Shown: in pieces, positions 1 to 8,672 of the stretch
Layout of the letters: the number at the start of each line of letters is the position of its first letter
Numbering within the stretch: position 1 is the first letter of the stretch
Assembly: GCA_036675345.1 (NCBI GenBank)
Contig: JAKFFE010000036.1
Coordinates: 62,001-126,000 of the forward strand
Direction: 5' to 3'
Origin: JALYOC01 sp036675345
GTDB taxonomy: Bacteria > Myxococcota > Myxococcia > Myxococcales > Myxococcaceae
DNA length: 64,000 bases
Program-made: the position numbers and the translations under genes
The notes under the pieces: generated by a model
Databases searched by the model: none
The model's input: the letters and a program-made list of their open reading frames with translations, nothing else
Told to the model about the DNA's origin: nothing

Positions 1-446
1 TGGATCAGATCCTGATAGCCAGCGCCGATCCGGGAGGTGGAACGGACATGCTCCAGCATCCGGAGCTGTCCTTCGTCCTTCAGCACCCGGCGGACCTCCG
101 CCAGTCCGCGGAGTGGATCGGGGACGCTGCAGAACACCAGCCCGGAGACCACGGTCTCGAACGTCCCATCCCGGAACGGCAGGTCCTCGGCGGAGGCGCG
201 CACCAGCGCCACCCGGGCTCCGGTGCGGGAGCGGGACCGGCGCAGGGTGTCCAAGCTGGGCTCCACCGCCACCACCTGCGTCTCCACCGGATACAGGGGC
301 AGGTTCCGTCCGGTGCCGCTGCCCACCTCCAGGGTCAACCCCTGGGCCCCGCCGGTCAGCCACCGGCGCCACCGGCTCAGCCCGGTGGCCTCCAGCAGCG
401 AGCACATCGCGTCGTACACCCAGGGGATCTGCTCCACTCCGCGCAT
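1..446 (-). CDS. Class I SAM-dependent methyltransferase, partial
   Basis: About 148 N-terminal residues are visible; the C-terminus runs off the left edge of the window. A glycine-rich motif I (LEVGSGTG) near residue 37 begins a Rossmann-type SAM-binding fold. An acidic second strand (VAVEPS) and a motif resembling UbiE/Methyltransf_11 proteins (DLPFRDGTFETVVS) follow. The start is the ATG at 446, nine bases after the stop of the upstream flavoprotein gene, so the two are probably co-transcribed. The substrate cannot be deduced; proteins of this type methylate small molecules such as quinones, lipids or arsenite. Confidence 0.85.
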   Translation of the reverse strand, partial: MRGVEQIPWVYDAMCSLLEATGLSRWRRWLTGGAQGLTLEVGSGTGRNLPLYPVETQVVAVEPSLDTLRRSRSRTGARVALVRASAEDLPFRDGTFETVVSGLVFCSVPDPLRGLAEVRRVLKDEGQLRMLEHVRSTSRIGAGYQDLI

Positions 447-455
447 GGGGGAAGT

Positions 456-1445
<990 letters not shown>

Positions 1446-1459
1446 AGGTACCAGCCCGC

Positions 1460-2119
1460 ATGGACGCCCCCTCGCCCCCCTCCGCCCCGCGCTCCCGGAC
1501 CCCGCCCTTCAAGAAGCCCTGGTTCTGGTTGCTGCTGATCGGCGCGCTGGCCTCCACCGGGGTGCTGATCCGCGGGGTGACCGACCGGATGCTGCGGCCT
1601 CCTCCGGTGCTGGTCACCCTCCCGGCGTTCGCCTTCACCAACCAGCGCGGGGAGGCCTTCGGCAGCCAGCAACTGAAGGGGAAGGTGTGGATCGCCAACT
1701 TCATCTTCACCCGCTGCCCCGAGATCTGCCCGCGCTTCACCGGCGAGATGCGCAAGGTGCAGGCCAAGACCCAGGCCACCAAGCCGCCGATCCAGCTGGT
1801 GTCCTTCTCGGTGGATCCGGCCTACGACCAGCCGGCGGTGCTGGCCGAATACGCCGAGCGCCATCAGGCCGACCCCCGCCGCTGGAGCTTCCTCACCGGA
1901 GCGCCGGAGCAGGTGAAGGGCACGGTGATGGAGGGCTTCAAGGTGGTGCTGGGAGGCGGAGACGGCGGCGCCGACGATCCGGACAACATCTTCCACGGCA
2001 CCCACTTCGTGCTGGTGGACGACGCGCTGCAGGTCCGCGGCTACTACCGGTCGGATGATCCGGTCGCCGTGAAGAACCTGATTCGCGACGCCCGGATCCT
2101 CTCCCGCCAACGCGACTAG
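1460..2119 (+). CDS. SCO1/SenC family copper chaperone or thiol-disulfide protein
   Basis: A 219-residue protein. A Pro-rich cytoplasmic N-terminus is followed by one membrane anchor (about residues 20-38), then a thioredoxin-fold domain. The SCO1 signature is complete: CPEIC supplies Cys86 and Cys90, and His182 in THFVLVD is the third copper ligand. SCO proteins deliver copper to the CuA site of cytochrome c oxidase or reduce its cysteines, acting outside the cytoplasmic membrane. It is divergent from the thioredoxin-reductase-like gene. Its end overlaps the end of the convergent lipoprotein gene by 4 nt. Confidence 0.9.
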   Translation: MDAPSPPSAPRSRTPPFKKPWFWLLLIGALASTGVLIRGVTDRMLRPPPVLVTLPAFAFTNQRGEAFGSQQLKGKVWIANFIFTRCPEICPRFTGEMRKVQAKTQATKPPIQLVSFSVDPAYDQPAVLAEYAERHQADPRRWSFLTGAPEQVKGTVMEGFKVVLGGGDGGADDPDNIFHGTHFVLVDDALQVRGYYRSDDPVAVKNLIRDARILSRQRD

Positions 2120-2769
2120 TTCTGCCCGCGCAGGCCCGACTTGCGCAGCACCCGCGGGGAACGGTCGGTGGACATCACCACCGAGGGGCGGGCCACCGAA
2201 CGGACCTCGGCGCCCTCGTTGCCGTACTCGGACAGCAGCAGCGCCACCCAGGCCACCCGCTCGGTCTCCCCCCGCTCCCACAGCCTGGCCGGCAGCGCCA
2301 TCACCATCGGCTCCGGATCCTCCGCGCCGCAGCTGCGGGCCCCGACGAAGGTGCCGTCCTGGCCCTTCTCCATCCGGAAGGCGCACTGGCTGACGTAGCC
2401 CTCCACCACCGAGGGGGAGATCCGGAGCGAGGCCCCCTGACCCTCCAGCTCGCCCATCGCGGTGGTGGTGTCCTGCTCGCTGCGGACGTTCAGCTCCACC
2501 GGGAGCTCGCGGTAGGTGCCCCGCACCACGCCGTCCTCCCAGCTCATCGCCACCGGCTGTCCGGCCGCGGTGCCGGAGAGTCCGGAGGGGGCCCGCTGGA
2601 TCTCCAGCTTGTCGCTGCGCAGCCCGCGCTCGTTGAAGGACAGCACCATCGCCGAGTCGGCCAGCACCGCCGGGCCGTCCCCGGCCCGGACAGTCTGCTC
2701 CGGGCCCGCGCACCCCAGGGTCCCCAGCGCCAGCGCGACTCCCACTGCAGTCCAAGCGATCTTCTTCAC
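2116..2769 (-). CDS. Hypothetical lipoprotein
   Basis: A 217-residue protein starting at GTG 2769, chosen because GGGAGG lies five bases upstream and because this start gives a clean signal peptide (VKKIAWTAVGVALALGTLGC). The lipobox LGTLGC predicts lipidation at Cys20. The mature part is beta-rich and polar with no recognisable catalytic motif. It contains several Cys residues (QCAFRMEK, RSCGAEDPEP) that could form disulfides in the envelope. No function is assigned. Confidence 0.75.
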   Translation of the reverse strand: MKKIAWTAVGVALALGTLGCAGPEQTVRAGDGPAVLADSAMVLSFNERGLRSDKLEIQRAPSGLSGTAAGQPVAMSWEDGVVRGTYRELPVELNVRSEQDTTTAMGELEGQGASLRISPSVVEGYVSQCAFRMEKGQDGTFVGARSCGAEDPEPMVMALPARLWERGETERVAWVALLLSEYGNEGAEVRSVARPSVVMSTDRSPRVLRKSGLRGQN

Positions 2770-2932
2770 GACAGCCTCCCGGGCTCCGGAGGTCCGCACC
2801 TCGCGGACCGCTCCTGCCAGTTGGAGCGCGCGGGCGGCGGATGTGACCGGACGGAGGGCAACCAGCCGGGCGAGGAGTCGCCGCCTGTCGAAGCCTGCGT
2901 CACTAGGTTTCTTCCACGGAGGAGAGGCACGA

Positions 2933-3451
2933 ATGGCGACCAGGCTGCTGGGCAGGGTGAAGGCGAAGGTGATCGAGACGGGCTCGGAGCTCGGGGCGCG
3001 GGTGGCCAGCCGTGCCCTGGACGCGGCGGAGGCGATGGACCGCGTCCGGCTGAACGTGGAGCGGATCCGACACGACGCGCCGGAGCGGCTGTTGGCGGCG
3101 GCCCGCAAGGTCCCGGTGGTGGGCAAGCGGGTGGATGACGCGCCACAGGCGTTGCGCGCGGCTGCTTCCCGGGTCCCCTTCGTGGCGCGCCGTCTCAAGC
3201 CCGCGGCGGCGCCGAAGCAGGAGGCGGCGGCCTCCCCCAAGGTCTCGCGTCGGACCGCACCGCCGCCGTCCGCGCCCAGCAAGGTGGAGTTCCGCCCGCC
3301 CGGTCCGGGGGAGGAGTACTTCACCGGGCGGAAGGTGATCACCTCGCGCGGCCGCAAGACGGTGCCGGCGGCGGCGGCCAAGCGGGTCCGGGCCAAGTCC
3401 GCGCCCCAGCCGTTCAAGGCCAAGCGCGGGCAGAAGAAGAAGCACCACTAG
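2933..3451 (+). CDS. Hypothetical basic Ala/Lys/Arg-rich protein
   Basis: A 172-residue protein from ATG 2933, preceded by a strong GGAGGAGAGG ribosome-binding site. The N-terminal half is predicted helical and alanine-rich, with two near-repeated stretches (AARKVPVVGKRVDDAPQ and AASRVPFVARRLKPAA). The C-terminal part is very basic and ends GQKKKHH. There is no signal peptide, membrane segment or enzyme motif. The composition would suit nucleic-acid binding, but that is inference only. The next gene starts 4 bp downstream. Confidence 0.65.
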   Translation: MATRLLGRVKAKVIETGSELGARVASRALDAAEAMDRVRLNVERIRHDAPERLLAAARKVPVVGKRVDDAPQALRAAASRVPFVARRLKPAAAPKQEAAASPKVSRRTAPPPSAPSKVEFRPPGPGEEYFTGRKVITSRGRKTVPAAAAKRVRAKSAPQPFKAKRGQKKKHH

Positions 3452-3455
3452 CGCC

Positions 3456-4379
3456 ATGGCTTCCTCCCACCGGGGGAGAGTCCGCTTCGGGCCCGCCGGT
3501 TGGTCCTACCGGGACTGGGAGGGAGTGGTCTACCCGCGGCCACACCGGAAGGACTTCGACCCGCTGGCGTACCTGGCCGGGTTCTTCGACACGGTGGAGG
3601 TGAACACCACGTTCTATCGGCCGGCCACCGCGGCGGTGGCCCGCACCTGGGCCCGGCGGGTGGCCCACAACCCGGACTTCCAGTTCACCGCCAAGCTGTG
3701 GCGCCGCTTCACCCACCAGCGGGAGGCGTGGACCCGCGAGGAGGTGAAGCAGACCCGGGCCGGGCTGGAAGCGCTGGCCGCGCACCGCCGGCTGGGGGCG
3801 GTGCTGATCCAGTTCCCGTGGTCCTTCCGGCGCACCGAGGAGAACCGCGCCTGGCTGCGGGACGTGGTCCGGGAGTTTGACGATCTGCCCCTGGTGCTGG
3901 AGGTCCGGCACGCCTCCTGGAACGTGCCCGACTTCTATGCCGCGTTGGCGGAGCAGGGGTTGGGGTTCGTGAACATCGATCAGCCGCTGTTCAAGAACTC
4001 GCTCCCGCCCTCGGCGCGGGTCACCAGCCACGTGGCCTACGTCCGGGTCCACGGCCGCAACTACCACGACTGGTTTCGTCAAGCCGCCGGGCGGGATGAC
4101 CGGTACAACTACCTGTACACCGCCCGCCAGCTGGAGCCGTGGGCAGAGCGGATCGACGCCCTGGCCCGGGCCCCGGAGACTCGCAGCCTGTTCGTGGTCA
4201 CCAACAACCACTTCCGCGGCAAGGCGCCCGCCAATGCGCTGATGCTCCAGTCGCTGGTCCAGCACCGCCCGGTGGAGGGTCCGCCACAACTGGTGGAGGA
4301 GTACGCGGAGACGCTGCAGGGGCTGGTGCTGCCCCGGGCCGGAGCCGCTCCGGAGCACGAGCACCCCGTCGGGCCGTGA
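3456..4379 (+). CDS. DUF72 family protein (YecE-like)
   Basis: A 307-residue protein carrying the DUF72 pattern: an opening GPAGWSYRDWEGVVYP, then TVEVNTTFYR, VLEVRHASW in mid-protein, AYVRVHGRN, and a late VVTNNHFRGKAPANA. The family folds as a TIM barrel and has no firmly established reaction. It follows the basic protein gene by 4 bp and is probably co-transcribed with it. It converges on the membrane-protein gene at 4434. Confidence 0.9.
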   Translation: MASSHRGRVRFGPAGWSYRDWEGVVYPRPHRKDFDPLAYLAGFFDTVEVNTTFYRPATAAVARTWARRVAHNPDFQFTAKLWRRFTHQREAWTREEVKQTRAGLEALAAHRRLGAVLIQFPWSFRRTEENRAWLRDVVREFDDLPLVLEVRHASWNVPDFYAALAEQGLGFVNIDQPLFKNSLPPSARVTSHVAYVRVHGRNYHDWFRQAAGRDDRYNYLYTARQLEPWAERIDALARAPETRSLFVVTNNHFRGKAPANALMLQSLVQHRPVEGPPQLVEEYAETLQGLVLPRAGAAPEHEHPVGP

Positions 4380-4433
4380 GCGCCGCGGAGCGGCAGGAGA
4401 GTCCGGCCCCCCAGCCCAGCTGGGGCCGTGAGC

Positions 4434-4994
4434 TCAGGGCCAGCGCAGCTGCAAGCAGAGGCCGGCGATCGAGCCGGGAGCGGCGGGCAGCAGCTGCGCC
4501 GTCACCTCCTCCTCGTCGTAGACCAACACCATTCCCTGGGTCAGGTAGCCGACCGCGGCCATCACCAGTCCCCCGGTCTGCAGCACTCCGCTGATCAGGG
4601 AGAAGGTCCGCAGCAGGATGGAGGTCTGCGCGGGGTGCGAGGAGGCCTGGTGGAACCCGAAGCTCACGAAGGGACCGACCACCGGAAGCAGCAGCGCCAT
4701 CGGCGAGAGATCAAAGCCAGTGTCGTTGTTGAGCTGTTGGCCCATCACCATCGGGAGCGCCAGGGCGGCCACCGCGCTGGTGAGCGAATAGCTGAGCACC
4801 AAGGTCAACCCGCCGCCCACAATCCACCCGCTGTGGTCGCGGTTCATCACGTGGGCGTTCTCCGGGATCGGCCCGCCCTGGTACGGCTCGGTGCGCCACT
4901 GGAGCGGGCTTGCGCCCGGGGCCGGGAGCCGGGCCGGCGCGTCCAGCGGCAGCGCCGCCAGGGAAACCGAGAGCAGCGCGGCGAGCAGCATCAA
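4434..4994 (-). CDS. Hypothetical membrane protein
   Basis: A 186-residue protein with an N-terminal signal or anchor (MMLLAALLSVSLAALPL) and at least three further hydrophobic stretches: about residues 58-82 (GGGLTLVLSYSLTSAVAALA), 98-115, and 128-150. It is the last gene of a three-gene minus-strand operon and overlaps the previous gene by 4 nt (ATGA). No family was recognised. Its position suggests it is connected with the cyclase and degenerate-activator pair, perhaps as a membrane output or partner. Confidence 0.7.
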   Translation of the reverse strand: MMLLAALLSVSLAALPLDAPARLPAPGASPLQWRTEPYQGGPIPENAHVMNRDHSGWIVGGGLTLVLSYSLTSAVAALALPMVMGQQLNNDTGFDLSPMALLLPVVGPFVSFGFHQASSHPAQTSILLRTFSLISGVLQTGGLVMAAVGYLTQGMVLVYDEEEVTAQLLPAAPGSIAGLCLQLRWP

Positions 4995-5713
4995 CGCTTC
5001 TTGGCCGGCCGGGCCTTGGCGCGAGGACCGGCCTTGGCGACCCGCGCGGCGGCGGACTTGGGCGCCTGCTTGGCGCTGCGCACCGCCGGCTTGGCGCTGC
5101 GGGTCGGCGCCTTCGCCGGCGGCTTGGCGACCCGGACCGGGGTCTGAACGCCGGGCACCGACGGCTGGGCGGCGCGCACGGTGACGCTGCCGACCGGGGC
5201 CTTGACGCTGTGGGCCGCCGCCTTCTTGGGAGCGGTCTTCACCCCCTGCAGCGGCGAGCTCCGGGGAAGCTTGGCGGCGGCGGCCTCCGCCTGCTGCCGG
5301 CGGGCGCGGATCGCGTCCTTCAGCTCGCTGGGGGTCAGGTCCACCTGGGCCTGCGAGAGCCGGTACCAGAGATCCCCGCGCAGCCGGCCCTGGTTCATCG
5401 CCTGCTGGGGCGGTTCGGTCAGCGCGATCACGAACTTGGGCCGCTCCTCCCGCTCCTGCAGACAGCGGACCAGCTTCCCCTGATCCTCCTGGGAGAGGAC
5501 GCTGATATCCGTAATCAGCACCACCCCCCGGGGCCGGCTCAGCGCCGCCGCCAGCTCCGCGCCGGAGGAGACCACGCCCAGCGGCCCCTCCCCCTCGAAG
5601 CAGCGCTGCGCCTCCTCCGCCCAGGCCCGACGATCATGGACGCTGCCGCCCCAGAGGAGCAGGGACGCCCGATTCACCACCAGGTCCGACTCGCTGTAGC
5701 CGTGATAGGTCAT
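4991..5713 (-). CDS. Degenerate sigma-54 activator-like protein with histone-H1-like tail
   Basis: A 240-residue protein starting at ATG 5713, which overlaps the upstream cyclase stop by 4 nt. Residues about 15-140 follow the layout of an NtrC-type AAA+ core. LITDISVLSQEDQGKLVRCL corresponds to Walker B and following helix (LDEI..LP..LQ.KLLR.L). Further on, FVIALTEPPQQAM and GRLRGDLWYRLSQAQVDL match the sensor I and RFREDLYYRL regions. Walker A and the GAFTGA loop are absent, so ATP-dependent activation of sigma-54 is not expected. Residues about 140-240 are Lys/Ala/Pro-rich (AKPPAKAPTRSAKPAVRSAK), like histone H1 or AT-hook-free DNA-compacting tails. It is possibly a DNA-binding output or decoy subunit of the cyclase. 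Confidence 0.7.
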   Translation of the reverse strand: MTYHGYSESDLVVNRASLLLWGGSVHDRRAWAEEAQRCFEGEGPLGVVSSGAELAAALSRPRGVVLITDISVLSQEDQGKLVRCLQEREERPKFVIALTEPPQQAMNQGRLRGDLWYRLSQAQVDLTPSELKDAIRARRQQAEAAAAKLPRSSPLQGVKTAPKKAAAHSVKAPVGSVTVRAAQPSVPGVQTPVRVAKPPAKAPTRSAKPAVRSAKQAPKSAAARVAKAGPRAKARPAKKR

Positions 5714-7200
5714 AACGCTCCAAAGGCGGTGTGCTTCGGCTCTTCGCTCAGCACCGCCCGGAACAACGGGACCGGCTGGCTCTTCCCCTTGAGACGGACC
5801 GACGGAAGCTGCTCGAACCTTCCACCTGCGCCGATCAGCTCCACGGTCCGCTCCCCCACCAGCACTTCCCCGGGACCGGCCAACGCGCACAGCCGCGCGG
5901 CCACGTTCACCGCGTCACCGATACAAGTGTATTCGGTCCGCAGCTGCGACCCCAGATTTCCTGCAATCACCGGTCCGGTGTTGATCCCGATCCCCAGCTC
6001 CAGCATCGGGGGGGCCTCGGACACCCGGCCCTCCAGGAACGCGCGCTGGCGCTCGTCGTTGAGCACCTTCATCGCGTCCATCATCATCGTCGCCGCCTGC
6101 ATCGCCCGCAGGGTGTCGTCCGGGCGGCGCACCGGCGCGCCGAACACCGCCATCAGCCCGTCGCCCAGGAACTTGTCCAGGGTCCCGCCGCAGGTCAGCA
6201 CCGCGTCGGAGAGGCCGCCCAGCACCTCGTTGAGGATGGTGACCACCGTCTCTGGCGGCAGGGACTCGGCCAGGGAGGTGAAGTTGCGGATGTCGGCGAA
6301 CAGCATCGTCGCCTCCCGCTTCTCACCGGTGAGGACGATCTCCTCGTTGCTCTTGAGGATCTCCTCCACCACCGCGTCCGAGGTGTAGCGGACGAACAGC
6401 TTGCGGACCCGCTCGGTCTCTCCGGTGCGGCGCAGCACGCTCTCGATGCGGGCGGACAGCTCCTCCATCGAGGCGCTCTTGTTGACGTAGTCGTCGGCGC
6501 CGGCGCGCAGCCCGCCCACCTTCTGGGATTCGGTGTCGTTGGCGGTGAGGATGATCACCGGCACCGACCGGGCCGGGCCGTCCTTGAGCCGGCGGCACAG
6601 CTCCGACCCGTCCATCCCCGGCATCTCCAGATCCGAGAGCACGATGGTGGGCTTGACCTCGCTCACGTTCTCCAGCGCGGCGAAGGCGTCCTCGAAGCAC
6701 AGCACCTCGTAGCCCTTGTCCTTGAGCCCCTCCTCCACGAACGCCCGCGCCAGCGGCGAGTCGTCCACCACCATCACCCGCACGTTGCCCGGCTTGGCCG
6801 CCGGCTTGGATCGGTCGCTGCCCTTGGTCTGCAGGGAGAGCGCCTCGTAGATGTGCTTGTAGGTACAGAAGCCGCGCTCGACCAGGATCTCCCCCAGCCG
6901 GCGCCCGTCCCGCTTCTGCCGCTCCAGGCACTCCTCCACCTGCTCCTGGGTGACGTGCTTGAGCCCCACCAGCAGCTCCCCCAGCGGGGGCCGCTCGGCG
7001 GCGGTGGCGTCGGTCAGCCCCAGGGATTTGAGCAGCGCGGTCTGCAGCTGCCCGCGGGTGACGTAGCCCAGGGACACCAGCGCCTCACCCACCCGCTGGG
7101 TGGTGAGCGATTGCAGCGACAACGCCTCCTGGAGTTGGAGTCGTGTCACCAGTCCCAGTTGGACGAGAAGCTCTCCGAAGAGCGGGTTCGCGTCGCTCAT
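5710..7200 (-). CDS. Response regulator with MshEN-like repeats and class III nucleotide cyclase domain
   Basis: A 496-residue protein; the start at ATG 7200 excludes an unlikely upstream extension. Residues 5-130 contain three repeats resembling the type II secretion ATPase/MshE N-terminal domain (LGELLVGLKHVTQEQVEECL), a fold known to bind c-di-GMP. Residues 140-258 form a receiver domain with acidic DD147-148, phospho-acceptor Asp190 (LSDLEMPGMDG) and Lys241. Residues about 290-480 form an adenylate/guanylate cyclase catalytic domain with metal-binding Asp303 (FADIRNFTSL) and Asp347 (KFLGDGLMAVFG). The architecture predicts phosphorylation-controlled cyclic nucleotide synthesis with a second-messenger input. 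It is the first gene of a three-gene operon. Confidence 0.9.
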   Translation of the reverse strand: MSDANPLFGELLVQLGLVTRLQLQEALSLQSLTTQRVGEALVSLGYVTRGQLQTALLKSLGLTDATAAERPPLGELLVGLKHVTQEQVEECLERQKRDGRRLGEILVERGFCTYKHIYEALSLQTKGSDRSKPAAKPGNVRVMVVDDSPLARAFVEEGLKDKGYEVLCFEDAFAALENVSEVKPTIVLSDLEMPGMDGSELCRRLKDGPARSVPVIILTANDTESQKVGGLRAGADDYVNKSASMEELSARIESVLRRTGETERVRKLFVRYTSDAVVEEILKSNEEIVLTGEKREATMLFADIRNFTSLAESLPPETVVTILNEVLGGLSDAVLTCGGTLDKFLGDGLMAVFGAPVRRPDDTLRAMQAATMMMDAMKVLNDERQRAFLEGRVSEAPPMLELGIGINTGPVIAGNLGSQLRTEYTCIGDAVNVAARLCALAGPGEVLVGERTVELIGAGGRFEQLPSVRLKGKSQPVPLFRAVLSEEPKHTAFGAL

Positions 7201-7384
7201 GCGGTCACCGCAGGCATCGAGACGCCAAGTGTAGGCCAGGATCGGCCAACCCCTTCTTTTTCTCGAACGTCCGTTGCCGGTCACCGGCCCCGGTCCACGG
7301 GATGGGGGCGGGCCTACATCCTCCCACCCGGACCGACAACCGGGACTGTGATATCTGCACCTCCCCCTACCGACGGAGCAACCA

Positions 7385-8590
7385 ATGAGTGGAGAGCGGC
7401 CCCTCAACATCCTGGCCCTCGCCAGCTACTTCAAGGGTGAGCGGTTCATGGAGCAGGCGCACCGCCGAGGTGCCCGCGTCTACCTGTTCACCCAGGCGAA
7501 GCTGCTGCAGAAGCCCTGGCCCCGTGCCTCGCTGGTCGACATCTTCGCCCAGCCGGACGGAAGCAACCTGGAGCACACCCTGAACACGGTGAGCTACCTG
7601 GCGCGCAACATCCAGTTCGACCGGATCGTGGCCCTGGACGACTTCGACGTGGAGACCGCCGCCTCGCTGCGCGAGCACCTGCGGATGCCGGGGATGGGGG
7701 ACACCACCGCCCGCCACTTCCGGGACAAGCTGGCGATGCGGGTCAAGGCGCGGGAGGACGGGATCCCGGTGCCGGACTTCGTGCACGTGCTCAACCACCA
7801 GCAGATCCGCGACTTCATCGCCCGCACCCCGGCGCCGTGGATGTTCAAGCCGCGGTCGGAGGCCTCGGCCACCGGGATCATCAAGATCGAGAACGAGGCG
7901 CAGCTGTGGCAGGTGATGGAGCAGAAGGGCGACCGGCAGAGCCAGTACCTGCTGGAGAAGTACCTGCCCGGTGACGTCTACCATGTGGACTCCATCGTCT
8001 CCGAGCGACAGGTGGTGTTCCAGGCGGTGAACCGCTGCGGCAAGCCGCCCTTCAACGTGGCCCACGGGGGAGGGATCTTCACCAGCACCACCGTGCTTCG
8101 CGGGTCGGAGGACGAGAAGGCGCTGATGGCGCTGAACCAGACCGTGCTGGCCAAGCTGGGCCTGGTGCGCGGCGTCTCCCACGTGGAGTTCATCAAGGGC
8201 CGCGAGGACGGGAAGTTCTACATGTTGGAGGCGGCGGCCCGGGTGGGTGGGGCGCACATCGCCGACATGGTGGAGGCGGCCACCGGGATCAACCTGTGGG
8301 AGGAGTGGGCGAACATCGAGGTGGACGGGGGCAAGAAGCCCTACGTGCTGCCCAAGCCCCGCGCCGAGTATGGCGGCCTGCTGGTCACCCTGGCCAAGCA
8401 GGAGAAGCCGGACCTGGCCCCGTACAACGACCCGGAGGTGGTGTACCGCGCCGACGAGGCCAACCACGCCGGGCTGGTGGTGCGCGCCAAGGAGCACGAC
8501 CGGGTCCAGCAGCTGGTCAGCGGCTACCAGGAGCGGTTCATCCGCGACTTCTCCACCTTCATGCCCGCCGCCGAGAAGTCGCTGCACTGA
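7385..8590 (+). CDS. ATP-grasp ligase (carbamoyl-phosphate-synthase-like)
   Basis: A 401-residue ATP-grasp enzyme. An N-terminal Rossmann-like region (LNILALASYFKG, IVALDDFDVE) leads into the ATP-grasp core: DKLAMRVKAREDGIPVPDF, the nucleotide-binding lysine in WMFKPRSEASATGI, the hinge YLLEKYLPGDVYHVDSIV, and metal ligands in FIKGREDGKFYMLEAAARVGG. Such enzymes activate a carboxylate as acyl phosphate and join it to an amine or other nucleophile. The start is ATG 7385 behind ACGGAGC. It opens the ligase-rich region, followed in the same direction by another ATP-grasp-like gene. The substrate is unknown. Confidence 0.9.
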   Translation: MSGERPLNILALASYFKGERFMEQAHRRGARVYLFTQAKLLQKPWPRASLVDIFAQPDGSNLEHTLNTVSYLARNIQFDRIVALDDFDVETAASLREHLRMPGMGDTTARHFRDKLAMRVKAREDGIPVPDFVHVLNHQQIRDFIARTPAPWMFKPRSEASATGIIKIENEAQLWQVMEQKGDRQSQYLLEKYLPGDVYHVDSIVSERQVVFQAVNRCGKPPFNVAHGGGIFTSTTVLRGSEDEKALMALNQTVLAKLGLVRGVSHVEFIKGREDGKFYMLEAAARVGGAHIADMVEAATGINLWEEWANIEVDGGKKPYVLPKPRAEYGGLLVTLAKQEKPDLAPYNDPEVVYRADEANHAGLVVRAKEHDRVQQLVSGYQERFIRDFSTFMPAAEKSLH

Positions 8591-8672
8591 GACGGCGGAC
8601 CACCGCCTGATCGACTGCCTACCCCCGGGATGGCCGGCGCTTCCGGCCTCCCGACTCGTCTAGGATTGCCCC

